A model generated the notes under the pieces. The model was not told where the DNA came from and searched no databases. It worked only from the letters and a program-made list of their open reading frames with translations. Shown here in pieces: positions 1-9,499 of a stretch of DNA of 64,000 nucleotides. Position numbers and translations under genes: made by a program. The first letter of the stretch is position 1. The number at the start of each line of letters is the position of its first letter. This DNA comes from Prorocentrum cordatum (Eukaryota; Sar; Dinophyceae; Prorocentrales; Prorocentraceae), in contig CAUYUJ010017893.1 of assembly GCA_963575745.1 (NCBI GenBank), forward strand, positions 128,546 to 192,545, written 5' to 3'.

Positions 1-165
1 CCTCATCCCTCTTCCTCCTCATCCTCCTCATCATCCTCATCATCCTCATCCTCCTCATCTTCCTCATCCTCCTCATCCTCCTCCCCTCCCTCCTCCCTCT
101 TATCCCTCCCTCCTCCCTCCCTCCCTCCTCCCTCCTCCTCCCTCTCCCTCCCCTCAATATTTCCC
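1..165. repeat. Pyrimidine tract (TCC/CTC/CAT)n
   Basis: Almost pure pyrimidine sequence made of CTC, TCC and CAT triplets. No coding signal. It is one of several polypurine/polypyrimidine tracts in the window. Confidence 0.85.
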
Positions 166-244
166 CTGTCAGCGCTTGCACTGCAGGCTGCAGGGGTCAG
201 GGCCTAGGGGCCCTCGCGGATATTGCAACATTTGGCGACAATAC

Positions 245-755
245 AGGGCCGATTTCGGTAGCTGGGTGGGTGGTGGGCGGTGTGGGTGGTGGGTGAATGG
301 TGGGCGGGTGGTGGGTGGATGGTTGTGGTGGTTGCATGGTGGGTGGTGGGTGATGGTGTGGGTGGTGGCAGTGAGGTGGTGGGTTGATGGAGTGGGTGGT
401 GGGTTGGGTGGTGGGTGTTGTGTGGGTTGTGCGCGGTGGTGTGCGTGGGTGGTGGTGGGTGGGTGGTGGGTGGGCGGTGGGTGTGTGGTGGGTGTTCGGT
501 GGTTAGTGGGTGGTGGGTGTTCGGTGGGCGGTGGGTGGGTGGGTGGGTGGGTGGGTGGGTGGTGGGTGGGTGGTGGGTGGGTGGTGGGTGGGTGGTAGGT
601 GGGTGGTGGGTGGGTGGTGGTTGGGTGGTGGGTGGTGGGAGGGTGGTGGGTGGGTGGATGGTGGTGGGTGGTGGGTGGGTCGTGGGTATTGGGTCTTGGG
701 TGGGTGGTGAGTGGGTGGTGGGCGGGTGGTGGGTTGGTGGTTGGTGGTGGGTGGG
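245..755. repeat. G-rich minisatellite, unit GGTGGGTGGGTGG
   Basis: About 500 bp of degenerate GGTGGG/GGGTGG units with very few C or A bases on the plus strand. Open frames across it on both strands (Gly/Val/Trp-rich one way, Pro/Thr/His-rich the other) result from the repeat and are not genes. The runs of three to four G would allow G-quadruplex folding on the plus strand. Confidence 0.9.
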
Positions 756-1854
756 TGGCTTTACTCTCACCCGCAAGTGCGGGGTGCTACGTAGAGAGAA
801 GAACATTGAATAACTAGGTAACTAGGCGGAGCGGGATCACTGCCGATCGAGGTACCTGCGACAATGCACTGATCACTGATTGGGGTTTTCTCAACCTCCT
901 CATTCCTCCATCCCTCCATCCTCCATCCCTCCACCTCCTCATCCCTCCACCCTTTACCTCCTCCAGGTCCGTTTGGCTCGCGCCGTCCTTTGATGACCCG
1001 AACTCCTGTCTGGGCCCTGGACGACATGCACGCAATGCGAACGGCCAGCTTGACGGTGTCAGTCATGTCAGATCTCCCCTTCAAGCGGGCAAACAACTTC
1101 ACAGAGTGCAACAGAACATCAGGATCTATCCGTTTTTCCAGATTCTGCCGGCGCAGGGGATGTCGAACCGCCGCGGCCCCGGGGGCCCCTTCGCCTCCAG
1201 AATGGACAACGATGGCCGAAGATGCGGATGCGGCTCGGCGCTCCGCGGTGCCAGTGGTGCCCGGGCCCAACTCGAATCCGCCGTCATCAACATGCTTACC
1301 AAAAGTGATAATGGTCGGGACGTTGCGGTGCAACACACTTGTCACGCAACCGAGATCCACAGTAAAACATCTGGCAACCCGAAGTTGCGCAACCGAGACT
1401 GGCTGGCCACGCGACCCAAGATGGGCAATCAACCCAGCAGTCTCGGCTCTGCTCGGGGACCACACCCGATGGCGCCACCTCCCCGATCTTTCGAGAACGA
1501 AAGGCTGTGAGAAGGCAATCGCACTACTTACACTCCAACGGACCATAACTCCATCCTTTGCCGAGGACCTCTTGGAGTCCTTGCGGAGGTGATTCATCAT
1601 ATCGAACTCATGGTTGTGAGAGAAGTCGGAACACGTACACGCAATAACGCCAGATAAGACAACAAGACCATGCACTCTGTTCGCGTTATTGTTCCTGGTA
1701 CCCTGCTGGGCGCAACACGTGTGCAACCAGAAATGCGCCGGGAATCCTCGGCGGACTCGACCAGGAGAGGGAGGGGCGGCCTCCACGGCCAGGCCGAGCC
1801 CGTCGTCCATGGCGCGGCGGGTCGGCCAAATTTACGCTTGGTCATAAAATCCAC
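756..1854. other. No recognisable gene
   Basis: Complex sequence of normal composition after a short CCTCATCCCTCCATCC tract near 890-970. Frames of 200 codons (990-1592, plus) and 347 codons (767-1810, minus) are open, but I recognise no domain in either and neither has a convincing gene context. A diverged transposon fragment is possible. Confidence 0.4.
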
Positions 1855-1942
1855 AGACGACGACGACGACGACGACGACGACCTCCTCCTCCTCCTCCTC
1901 CTCCTCCCCCCTCCCTCCCTCCTGCTCTCGGACCTCTCCAGA

Positions 1943-1975
<33 letters not shown>

Positions 1976-2108
1976 CTCCTCCTCCTCCTCCTCCTCCTCT
2001 CACTGCCCCATTCCTCCTCCTCCCTCTCCTCCGTCCTCCTCCTCCTCCTTTTCCTTTTCCTCCTCCTCCTCCCTCCCTCCCTCCCTCCCTCCCTCCCTCC
2101 TCCCTTCA
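1855..2108. repeat. Trinucleotide tracts (GAC)n and (CTC)n
   Basis: Two blocks of (GAC)n, each followed by (CTC)n, end in (CCCT)n. The symmetric arrangement (GAC-CTC, spacer, GAC-CTC) suggests a duplicated compound microsatellite. Homopeptide frames (Asp, Leu, Ser, Arg) across it are artefacts. Confidence 0.9.
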
Positions 2109-2195
2109 TCCCGCTTGGACCTCTTGGACCTCTCCAGACATCTTGGACCTCTCTTGGGCCAGCAATATCTCAAACAAATCCTGATCGAGTCCTGG

Positions 2196-2250
2196 GGAGC
2201 TCCCTACGGGGCCACGAAGGCCACGAAACGTGAAAGGGGGGTGCCACACA
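2196..2250 (-). repeat. Single inverted copy of the 36-kb 90-bp satellite
   Basis: The stretch reading gagctccctacggggccacg, then cacgaaacgtg and ggggtgcc, is the reverse complement of the core of the tandem satellite at 36185-37345. It carries a short duplication of the CCACGAAG segment. It lies directly beside a (GT)n tract. Confidence 0.7.
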
Positions 2251-2267
2251 GTGTGTGTGTGTGTGTG

Positions 2268-2324
<57 letters not shown>

Positions 2325-2490
2325 GCGCGCGCGTGCGTGCATGCGTGCGTGCGTGCGTGCGTGCGTGCGTGTGTGAGTGTGTGTGTGTGTGTGAGTGTGT
2401 GTGCGTGCGCGTGTGTGCGTGTATGCGCGCGTGCGCGCATGCGTGTCCGTGCGCGCGCAAGTGCGCCAGTGCGCGTGCGCGCGTGTTTGC
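2251..2490. repeat. (GT)n/(GC)n dinucleotide tract
   Basis: About 240 bp of alternating purine-pyrimidine sequence: GT, then GCGT, then GC runs, decaying to the right. Such sequence favours Z-DNA. Cys/Val and His/Thr frames across it are artefacts. Confidence 0.95.
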
Positions 2491-2553
2491 GTGAACGTGC
2501 TTTGAACACGAGGGAGTGCATGTGTTTTGAAATGCGCTCCCGCGCTCACGAAT

Positions 2554-2895
2554 TCACCCGATGAGCATTTCTAGCTCTTCGTCCGTCATCCGCAATGGGC
2601 GGTCAGGCTCCTGCCTGAAAAATGACGGGTAGAACTCGAATGTTTGGCCGTCCGCCATCGTTGGGCCTATGAGCCCATAGCGGGTCCCGAAATCTTGGCC
2701 ATACATCACATTCGTCCAATCCCAATAATGGGGGTGCGGCCTAAAGGGGGACGGGAAAATAACATGACCAACGCGATGCAACCATCCTACCGTGAGCGAG
2801 CCTGGCCATGCTTTCACCTCAGGAGATGTCAGGGGTGCTCGATGTATACTGTAGCCCTCCAGGGCGCGTTGCAAGCCCCGCGCGTCCGACAACAA
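2554..2895 (-). CDS. Possible terminal exon, unknown protein
   Basis: A minus-strand frame of about 113 codons with balanced, non-repetitive amino acid use. Visible segments include [31 protein letters not shown] and an acidic end [11 protein letters not shown] before the stop. I do not recognise a family. An acceptor-like CTCCTGAG|GTG occurs near 2815, and the 5' part runs into the TIR element at 2880-3092, so the true exon probably begins inside the frame. The aromatic-rich composition differs from the repeat-derived frames around it, which is the main reason to think it is coding. Confidence 0.3.
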   Translation of the reverse strand: MLSDARGLQRALEGYSIHRAPLTSPEVKAWPGSLTVGWLHRVGHVIFPSPFRPHPHYWDWTNVMYGQDFGTRYGLIGPTMADGQTFEFYPSFFRQEPDRPLRMTDEELEMLIG

Positions 2896-2995
2896 TGATG
2901 CGCGTGCACGGCCCCGCCGGGGCCCCCATCATCCACCTCCGAAGCACTCTCGTGCACCACAATCGCCTCCGCCCGTTTCGTCGCGTCGTTTCGTT

Positions 2996-3026
<31 letters not shown>

Positions 3027-3092
3027 AGCCAGGCCGTAGGCCGCCAGGCCCCAGGATCCGCGCGTGCATCATTGTTGTCGGACGCGGGTGGT
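2880..3092. mobile_element. Small TIR element around a (GTC)n core
   Basis: Arms of about 27 bp at 2880-2909 and 3056-3088 are inverted copies of each other. The shared core is CGTCCGACAACAATGATG on the left and its complement CATCATTGTTGTCGGACG on the right. The interior holds a (GTC)n microsatellite and GC-rich spacer, and no frame for a transposase. It sits at the 5' side of a possible minus-strand exon, so it may be an introner-like intron or a MITE. Confidence 0.5.
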
Positions 3093-3343
3093 TTGGGACC
3101 CTGAGCCCCAGACCGCACGGAAGCATCTGATCAACAGCGCGTCGACGATCGACGACGCAAAGCCGCAAAGGCTCTGCACACGTTAGGAAGACACCTGAAG
3201 CCCTCGGTTTCGAGCCCGACGTGCACCTGGGCCCCCTAATCGAAGTTGCTTTGACGCTTTATTTTTTTTCATTTTATTGCGATTTCGAGCCGAGGTCGAT
3301 TGGACGGGGGCGGGGGGGTACGGGGGAGTTCAAACTATCGGTT
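3093..3343. other. No recognisable gene
   Basis: Mixed sequence with a T-rich stretch near 3260-3280 and a G-run near 3305-3325. I see no gene or repeat family here. Confidence 0.5.
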
Positions 3344-3496
3344 TTAAAGGCCCCTGGGGGCCTGCAGCTGATTCAGCCAATCCATATAAATGTCGTCATC
3401 GTCGCTGAACGAATCGTCGCTGAACGAATCGTCGTCCGCGTCCATGAACGAATCGTCGCCGTCGCCGCTCCACGCGTCGCTCCCGTCGCTCCCCAT
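3344..3496 (-). CDS. Possible acidic C-terminal exon
   Basis: The minus-strand frame ends in about 50 residues dominated by Asp and Ser, with the repeated motif DDSFSDDSFSDDDD and a final DWLNQLQAPRGL before the stop. On the plus strand the same bases form a GAACGAATCGTCGCT-type repeat. Acidic serine tails are common in nuclear and chromatin-linked proteins, but nothing upstream identifies the protein, and repeat-derived coding is an equally good explanation. Confidence 0.22.
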   Translation of the reverse strand: MGSDGSDAWSGDGDDSFMDADDDSFSDDSFSDDDDIYMDWLNQLQAPRGL

Positions 3497-3675
3497 AGCG
3501 ACGGCGCACGGTGGCGCGGCGCACCGGCGCGCCGGCGACGGACGGGGCTCGGGCGATGAACGGGGGCCACGGGCGGCCCGTGACGGGGCCGAGAGAGCAG
3601 CGGCGACAACGGCGGTGGCGGCAGGCGGCACGCGGCACCATTGATAAAGCAGGGTGATCGGACGACGGCAATGTG

Positions 3676-3830
3676 ATGACCACGACGATGATGATGATGA
3701 TGATGGTTGCGGTAACGGCGACAATGGTGGTGATGGTGGCGATAAGAACCACTACGAAAACCATCACAATGATCGTGATATCATTGCAGATACTACCGAT
3801 GATGGCGATGATGATGATAAATCAAGAGGG
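3676..3830. repeat. (GAT)n/(GGT)n degenerate microsatellite
   Basis: GATGAT and GGTGAT triplets dominate. No gene is visible between 3500 and 4440, which also holds purine-rich and C-run stretches around 3870-3900 and 4190-4225. Confidence 0.75.
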
Positions 3831-4494
3831 CGAAGTGATGTGGAGGGGAGGATACGGCTAGATAGGGGAGGGAGGAGGACCAGGAGGGGGGAGGAGGAGG
3901 AGAACGGGGCGGAGGACGACTTCCACGCGGCGTTCAAAATATCGACCTCCAGAGGGGTGCGCGCCACGAAAGCAGCGCGTTTCCAGCCCGATCGGCCGCC
4001 AGGAGGCTTGGCGTTTCCAAAGCTGATTTCTGCAAGGGCCAAGCTGTTACAGGTCACAAGCCGAGACTCACTACCTTCACTCACCGTCCCTCCTCATCGA
4101 CTCGTTCGTACTTCTTCCATCCACTCACGCACTTACACGCAGCGCGCGCGCTCCCCCATCGCGCCGCACCCCTCCTCCCGCCCTCTCACCCCCCCCCACC
4201 CCCCCCTCGCCCCCCCCCCCCCCCCTTCGCGTTCTGCTCCCTGTCCAACCCCTCCTCCGCAGGGCCGCGGGGGGCGCAGGCCGCTGGCCGAGCCTCGCCG
4301 CCATCGCCGCCGCGGTCGCCAACCGCGCAGCGAGGAGAGAAGAGGAGGTTGGCGAATTGTTCGGTCCCAGGGCACATCGTCGTCGCCACAGCTGGATTCT
4401 CCCCCTTCAAAACCAGCAGAACGCATCCTTTCCCGAAAACAATAAAATTAAAGGGAGGCGGGTGCCGCGCGAGGAGGATGAAGGAGGAGGAGGA

Positions 4495-4980
4495 TGCGGG
4501 CCCTCCAAGAGGCCTCCCAGACGGCCCCCAAGAACGCATCCAAGACGGCCCCCAAGAAGCCCAACCCCCCAAAACGGCCTCCAAGGCGGCGTCCAAGACG
4601 GCCCCCAAGGACCCCCCCCCCCCCCAAGAAAGCGTCCCAAGACGCCCCCCGAGACGGCCTCCACGACGACCCCCAAGACGACCTCCAAGAAGGCAGCCCT
4701 AAAGACCCAAGAAGCCCAAGCCGCCAAATGAGCCGAAGGCCCCTGGAGCAAAAAAAACGAGGGAAGATTAGACCACCCTGAGCCCAAACATTCCCAGGAA
4801 GCCAAAGGCACCTCGATTCCCAAAGCCACTCTGAAGCCCCGAAGCCCCCAGATCGCCAGAAGCCCAAAGCTCCAAGGTCCCTCGAGCCGAAAGGCCCATA
4901 CCTCAAAGAAGCCCGAAGCCGCTCTAGTGACCCCCAGGAAGCCCAAAGGCCCAAGACACCCATGAAGCGAAAGCCCCCTA
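4495..4980. repeat. Degenerate CCAAGANGGCCC / GAAGCCCAAAGG repeat
   Basis: Short units of the type CCAAGACGGCCC pass into GAAGCCCAAAGGCCC units. The first type belongs to the same family as the arrays at 26.8-27.3, 28.1-28.4 and 47-51.6 kb. All long frames here (Arg/Pro/Lys-rich or Gly/Leu/Trp-rich) come from the repeat. Confidence 0.75.
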
Positions 4981-5735
4981 AGATCGGCTGTGGCGGACAA
5001 CCTCGTGGGGCGATGCTCAGCGGGGCAGCCCCATGACGGAAGAGTGTCACAATCGGCATGACAAACGCAAAAGTCACCAACGCAAGTCATACGTCGCGAC
5101 AGCGAAGCCTCAGCGATAACACAGAAGCACACGAGATATGTTAGCACCCGCAGGCCCCGCACCATCCGAACGCATATCAGCGCGCGGATCCATGCGGCGT
5201 CTGACGCGGCAGGGCCGCGCTGCTTCGATGATCGGCGGCGGTTTCTGCTTCAGCCCCAGAAGCAACAAGGACGTCGGACCAATTGCACTTCAATCAATTG
5301 AATAAGCGAGACAATGCCAATCGCCGTCGTCCTCCTCCTCCTCACCCACCCCTCCGCATTCCCATCATCCTCCTCGCCCTCCTCGTCACCCCAGCGTCGC
5401 CGATGCAATCGCCATCCCCTCCTCCCACCCTCTATGTGCCAATCGTTCCTACTCCCGCCCGTCCCCCTCGCCGCTGCCACCGCCGCCACCCTCCCGTCGC
5501 CGCCGCCGTCGCCGTCGACGGCCCCGTCGGGGGCGGAGGGCCGAGGGTGGAGTGCGCCCCCACCCCCCCGCGCCCACCCACCCACCACGTGGGCAGACAG
5601 GCGCGCGCCAGGCTGGCGAGGCGGCCCCAGGGCACCACGGACCGCGGACCAGGACGCGCGCGGGGCTGCACTTCGACCGCGCCCCCCCGCGCCTCAGAGT
5701 TACTTCAGACCATTCTTTCAGCCAGCCATCACGCC
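4981..5735. other. No recognisable gene
   Basis: C-rich sequence with CCTCCTCCT and CGCCGCCGC tracts at 5325-5560. Frames are Pro/Arg-rich and unconvincing. Confidence 0.5.
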
Positions 5736-5739
5736 AAGG

Positions 5740-6115
5740 CCTAAAGTTACTGTATCTCTACTTAGAGGCCTGGCGGTGCGCAACCCCCAAACGCACTCTA
5801 AAGTCACATGCGGCTGACGGCCTAAACTCGCTTTAAGTGTGCGTAAACCAAGTTTAAGTACACTTACACCAACTGTAAGTACACGTACACTGGTTGTAAC
5901 ATGCGATGCGCGTAAGTGTGAAACCCTAAACATAATCTCAGTGTGCTTAAACATACTTTACGTGTACTTAACCACCCTTTACGCACACTTAAACTGGTTT
6001 TAGCATGCACGAGCAAGTGACGTTTATGTTACTATAAAGTAACTTTGCCTGGCGGCGCCAGCGATGCGTAAGTGACCTTTAAGTGACTTTAAAGTAGGTT
6101 TGCGCCGCCTCTGAG
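5740..6115. repeat. A+T-richer AAGTGTACTTA repeat region
   Basis: Many related words such as TAAGTACACTTA, GTGTGCTTAAAC, TTACGCACACTTAA and CTTTAAGTGACTTTAAAG occur in both orientations. Many are near-palindromes around GTAC or TTTAAA. A short related stretch occurs at 17925-17995. No coding signal. Confidence 0.6.
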
Positions 6116-6368
6116 GCACGACCGAAACTAGCACCCAAGTAACTATGCGCTGTCATGCGCGCGCGCACAGGCGCGCGAGGATACCAACGTGGGGTAACTC
6201 ACACCTGGCGTGAAGCCAGAGAAAAAGAAATGGATGACACTCCGAGCACGCCAGCCTGCGGCCCGCGCGCGCCGAACACCCGAGCGCACGCTGGGGGATG
6301 CGACTGATTTCCCTGGCGCTGCTGTGATGCGTCGGTGGCGTCACACGAGACCAGCCCTAGACCCGACC

Positions 6369-6983
6369 CTAATCATGCGCCCCTGGGGGCCTCCTCCAAA
6401 GCTCCAAGAGATCAGCCTGCTCCTCGCCCTCGCCGTGCTCAGCGCCCCTCTCTGCTGCGAAGAGGGCTGCGGATGCGTCAGACATCCTGACCAGATTCCG
6501 AAAATGCTGGCGGCGAGGGACGGGCATGCAGAAATTGTAAACCCTGAGTGGCGCTTTACGCTCGTCTCTGGATGCGGTCGACATTGCGAGGCTCAGCCAA
6601 GCAACCAAGAAACCGATGGGCCCCCCCCCCCTTGGAAAACCGTCGGGGCCCGCGCCCTTCGCAAGAGGCGTGCGGCGCATAACGCAGCAACCGTGGTTTG
6701 GGTTGCTACAGATAGCTTCAAAATTCCGATATTTGGTATAATACTTGATCACGCCACCTGCCACCCGAACGCTCCCATCAGCAGGAACGGCAACTGCCCT
6801 CGGCCCTGCTGGAGGCGCAGGAGGAGGTGGAGGAGGTGGAGGGTCAGGGGGCGCTGGATCGCCGCCGTCGAGCGGCGGCCCGGGCGCGCCCGCCCCGCCC
6901 TCCCCGCTGGCAGCTCCGCCAGCACCTCCTTCAGGCCCGATTGGTTGAGCACCGCCAGGTGCTTCAACGAGAAGATCGGCGAC
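6369..6983 (-). CDS. C-terminal exon, Cys/His-containing dinoflagellate-type domain
   Basis: The minus frame begins after an acceptor-like GGGGAG|GTC near 6983. It passes through a Gly/Pro-rich linker with an eight-proline run, then a compact segment: GGVIKYYTKYRNFEAIC, NPNHGCCVMRRT, GRPIGFLVAWL-like residues (PIGFLVAWLSLAM) and an acidic end EGEEQADLLELWRRPPGAHD. From memory, the pattern of a short strand, FEAxC, HGxCVxxRT and a 'GFLxAWL' helix recurs at the C-termini of dinoflagellate proteins of unknown role. The Cys/His spacing could bind zinc. The rest of the gene lies upstream beyond 7 kb and I could not trace it. Confidence 0.45.
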   Translation of the reverse strand, partial: VADLLVEAPGGAQPIGPEGGAGGAASGEGGAGAPGPPLDGGDPAPPDPPPPPPPPAPPAGPRAVAVPADGSVRVAGGVIKYYTKYRNFEAICSNPNHGCCVMRRTPLAKGAGPDGFPRGGGPIGFLVAWLSLAMSTASRDERKAPLRVYNFCMPVPRRQHFRNLVRMSDASAALFAAERGAEHGEGEEQADLLELWRRPPGAHD

Positions 6984-7059
6984 CTCCCCTCCCGAGCTTC
7001 ACAACGTAAATTTGAAGAGTAACGCTCCAGGGGTGGAGCTCATAATGCCGACGGCGACG

Positions 7060-7480
7060 TTGACCACGAGAGCCCTCCACCGTCGGCTGCTACGACGGCA
7101 ACCACGACCACCGCCCTCGACCCTCGACTCGACCGCCGACGGCGGCGCCGACGGCGAACGGCCCGAGCCCTCGATCGTCGACATCGGCAACTACGAATGC
7201 CATCGCCCCAACATCGCCGACGACGACGGCGACGAAAGCCGTCGACCCTCGATCGCCGACGACGACGTCGACGACGACAAAAACGCATCGAGCCTCGATC
7301 GCCGACGGCGTCGACTGGGACAGCCCCCGATCCTTCTAATACAGCCGATGACGTTGACGACGAACGCCTTTCGTTTCCGAGCGACGACGACGATGCCTAC
7401 GAAGAAAACCGCCAACCCTCTCACGTTCGTCGATGGCGACGTGGGCGACGGGAAACCTTCGAACCGCGATCGACGACGAC
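7060..7480. repeat. Degenerate (GAC)n-rich region
   Basis: GACGACG and CGACGGCGAC words dominate with unique spacers. It encodes Asp/Arg/Ser-rich frames on both strands. I see no gene between 6990 and 7826. Confidence 0.6.
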
Positions 7481-7826
7481 GACGATGGGGCAACCCCATC
7501 TCGTCCCGAAGGGCAAGACTAGTGACTAGCCCAGAGCCCGCAAGCAAGATGGCGGCGCATGGCAATCATGGTCGTAAGTGCTGTCTGTTTCGTCACCCGA
7601 AAACCCCAGGACCGTACTTGTGCACCTCTAAAACAGATGTCGATACTACGCATGTGAACGACACGCGCTAACCTAGCAAGCAAAGAAGCTGAATCTGGCG
7701 GAGGTCTCCACCCCACGGGCGCTGATCCCCAGTCGGAGAGGGGCTGCAAGAAGGAAGATGGACAAGCAGAGGTGGGAGTGCAGAGGGGAGCTAGATATAC
7801 AAAGAGGGCAGCACCAACTGGCCGAC

Positions 7827-8447
7827 TCAATCCGAGTCCGAGGAGTACCCGCTGGAAGCCGCAAAGCCTGGGTCGTCGAGATCAATGGAAGACTCGGCAT
7901 CTTCAAGGGATTCGTGCTCCGAGAAGAGAGGCAACACCACCTCGCGCGGCTCCGCGTTCGGCGAGTCCTGGTCCACGGCTGCGCTCGGCGGGCTGGTGGA
8001 AGGCCTCGGCAGCTCCCCTCCGAAGCCGAGGGGCGCGGGCAATCCATGCAAAGGCGCGAGGTGCTCGTCGCGGAGCACGTCCTGCAAGGCCATCGTGGCG
8101 TAGGACTGGGCGACGGGCCTGGCGTCTGGCAGAGGAATGGCCTTCGTGTACTTATTCGGCTGTGAGTCAGGCACACGTGCAGATCTGCGACGCGGACGAT
8201 CGGCCGACATGTCGGACTCCCAGCTCACGTGCCCCCCGAAGGTCAGCGTGGCGTCAGAGTCGTAGCGCGTGGTGTCGTCCTCCGAATGGTTGGGGTCCGC
8301 GTCCACAAAGCTATGCGGCGCCGAGGCAGACCTGGTCTGCGCGGAGCCGCGCGCCGCAGTGCCATCGATGCCGAGAGCCTGCTCAACTCTGCGAAGGCGC
8401 TCTTCCAAATCAAGAATGCGTTCCTCGGCCTGCCCGATCTTGTAGAA
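7827..8447 (-). CDS. Exon of a coiled-coil, acidic/Ser-rich protein
   Basis: The minus frame opens near a GGGCAG|GCC acceptor at 8430. It starts with an amphipathic heptad segment (AEERILDLEERLRRVEQALG) typical of a coiled coil. It then becomes a disordered Ser/Asp/Pro-rich chain containing RPRRRSARVPDSQPNKYTKA, a possible basic nuclear signal. It ends DDPGFAASSGYSSDSD at a TGA. Amino acid use is balanced and unlike the repeat frames nearby, which supports real coding. I recognise no family. Upstream sequence (8450-8700) is purine/pyrimidine-rich and may be intron. Confidence 0.45.
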   Translation of the reverse strand, partial: FYKIGQAEERILDLEERLRRVEQALGIDGTAARGSAQTRSASAPHSFVDADPNHSEDDTTRYDSDATLTFGGHVSWESDMSADRPRRRSARVPDSQPNKYTKAIPLPDARPVAQSYATMALQDVLRDEHLAPLHGLPAPLGFGGELPRPSTSPPSAAVDQDSPNAEPREVVLPLFSEHESLEDAESSIDLDDPGFAASSGYSSDSD

Positions 8448-9019
8448 TGCCTCCCGCCGTCTGCCCCCCCGCCCCCAATCCCAAATCCCGACATGCCCCG
8501 CTCCCCCTTTCGTTCCGAAGGGGGGGGGGAGGGGCGGGGCGCGTCGGGTTCGGGGAAAGGGGGCTGGAGCAGAGGATGGCAGGCAGAGAAAAATAATGAG
8601 ATGGCAGGAAGCAGAAGGTCGGAGGGGCAGAGGCGAGCGGGCAGGCGAGCAGGGGCAGACGGAGAGAAGGAAGGAGCGAAGGGCAAGGTACCCTTGTCAC
8701 CCCCTGTCTCACCAAAGAAACTCTCTCCCCGTCATCGGCCGCGAGCAGCCGCTGGCGAGAAGAAGGGCGGACCCCCTCGAGATCAGCGCTGTCGTCGCGG
8801 CCGCGCACAAGTGGGCGATGGCTGCTGGGCGATGGGCTGGCGCCCACCTGCCTCTGCGCCGACATCGCAAAGCGGAGGGCTGGCCGCGAAGCGGGCGGGT
8901 CGCTAGATGAGGAGGTGGGGCCTGGTGCACAGAGCCTAGAGTCTAGAGCCGAATCCACAACAGACGACAACCACTTGCTGCATCGCCCATTTCTGAGCCG
9001 CCCTCCATCTGTGGTCGCC
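8448..9019. other. Purine/pyrimidine-rich spacer, no gene seen
   Basis: Contains an inverted-looking pair of C-run/G-run segments around 8466 and 8521, and a GGCAGGCGAGCAGG purine tract to about 8690. The remainder is complex but unrecognised. Confidence 0.4.
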
Positions 9020-9083
9020 CCCTGCCTCCCCTGCCCCCCCCCCCCAAAAAAAAAAAAAAAGCGGCATGCCGAGCAGCGCGCGC

Positions 9084-9123
<40 letters not shown>
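9020..9123. repeat. Long A and C homopolymers
   Basis: A C-run, an A-run of about 15, and a C-run of almost 40 bases interrupted only by a short unique stretch. These are prone to sequencing and assembly error. Confidence 0.95.
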
Positions 9124-9125
<2 letters not shown>

Positions 9126-9499
9126 GACCCAAGACGGCCGCGGGAACGACCCACGCGACGCCGCTTCCAGCGGAGGGTGGGCCACATCGGGCGCATCTCG
9201 GGACCTATCGCGAGCCCTGCGGCGAAGCCGCTCTCGGTGTTCCCTAACATCCCAAGACGGCCTGACCGAGCACGAACCGATTTTTCGCGCGTGGGGCCCA
9301 AGAAGTAAAACGTAGAAAACCCTCCAAATCAACATCGAATGTTCGTGGTGCAATCAATCATTTGGCACAATGCATTTGATGCGCTCTAGGTCGCGCCGCC
9401 CACGTGGAGAACCGACGCAACCGCGGCCGCCGCCCGCGACCGCCACCCACCGCCCGCCACCGCCGCCACCAACACCCCCCCAAACCACCTACCGCCGAC
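9124..9499. other. No recognisable gene
   Basis: Complex sequence leading into the satellite, with a CCGCCACC-rich stretch at 9420-9480. No family recognised. Confidence 0.45.

Noticed and set aside
1-755. Telomere or subtelomere end
   Set aside because: The GGTGGG minisatellite is not the TTTAGGG-type repeat expected for dinoflagellate telomeres, and no such hexamer or heptamer array is present.
6210-7022. 270-codon plus-strand frame
   Set aside because: It overlaps the more protein-like minus-strand exon at 6369-6983, and its C-terminal part is antisense to a proline-rich linker.
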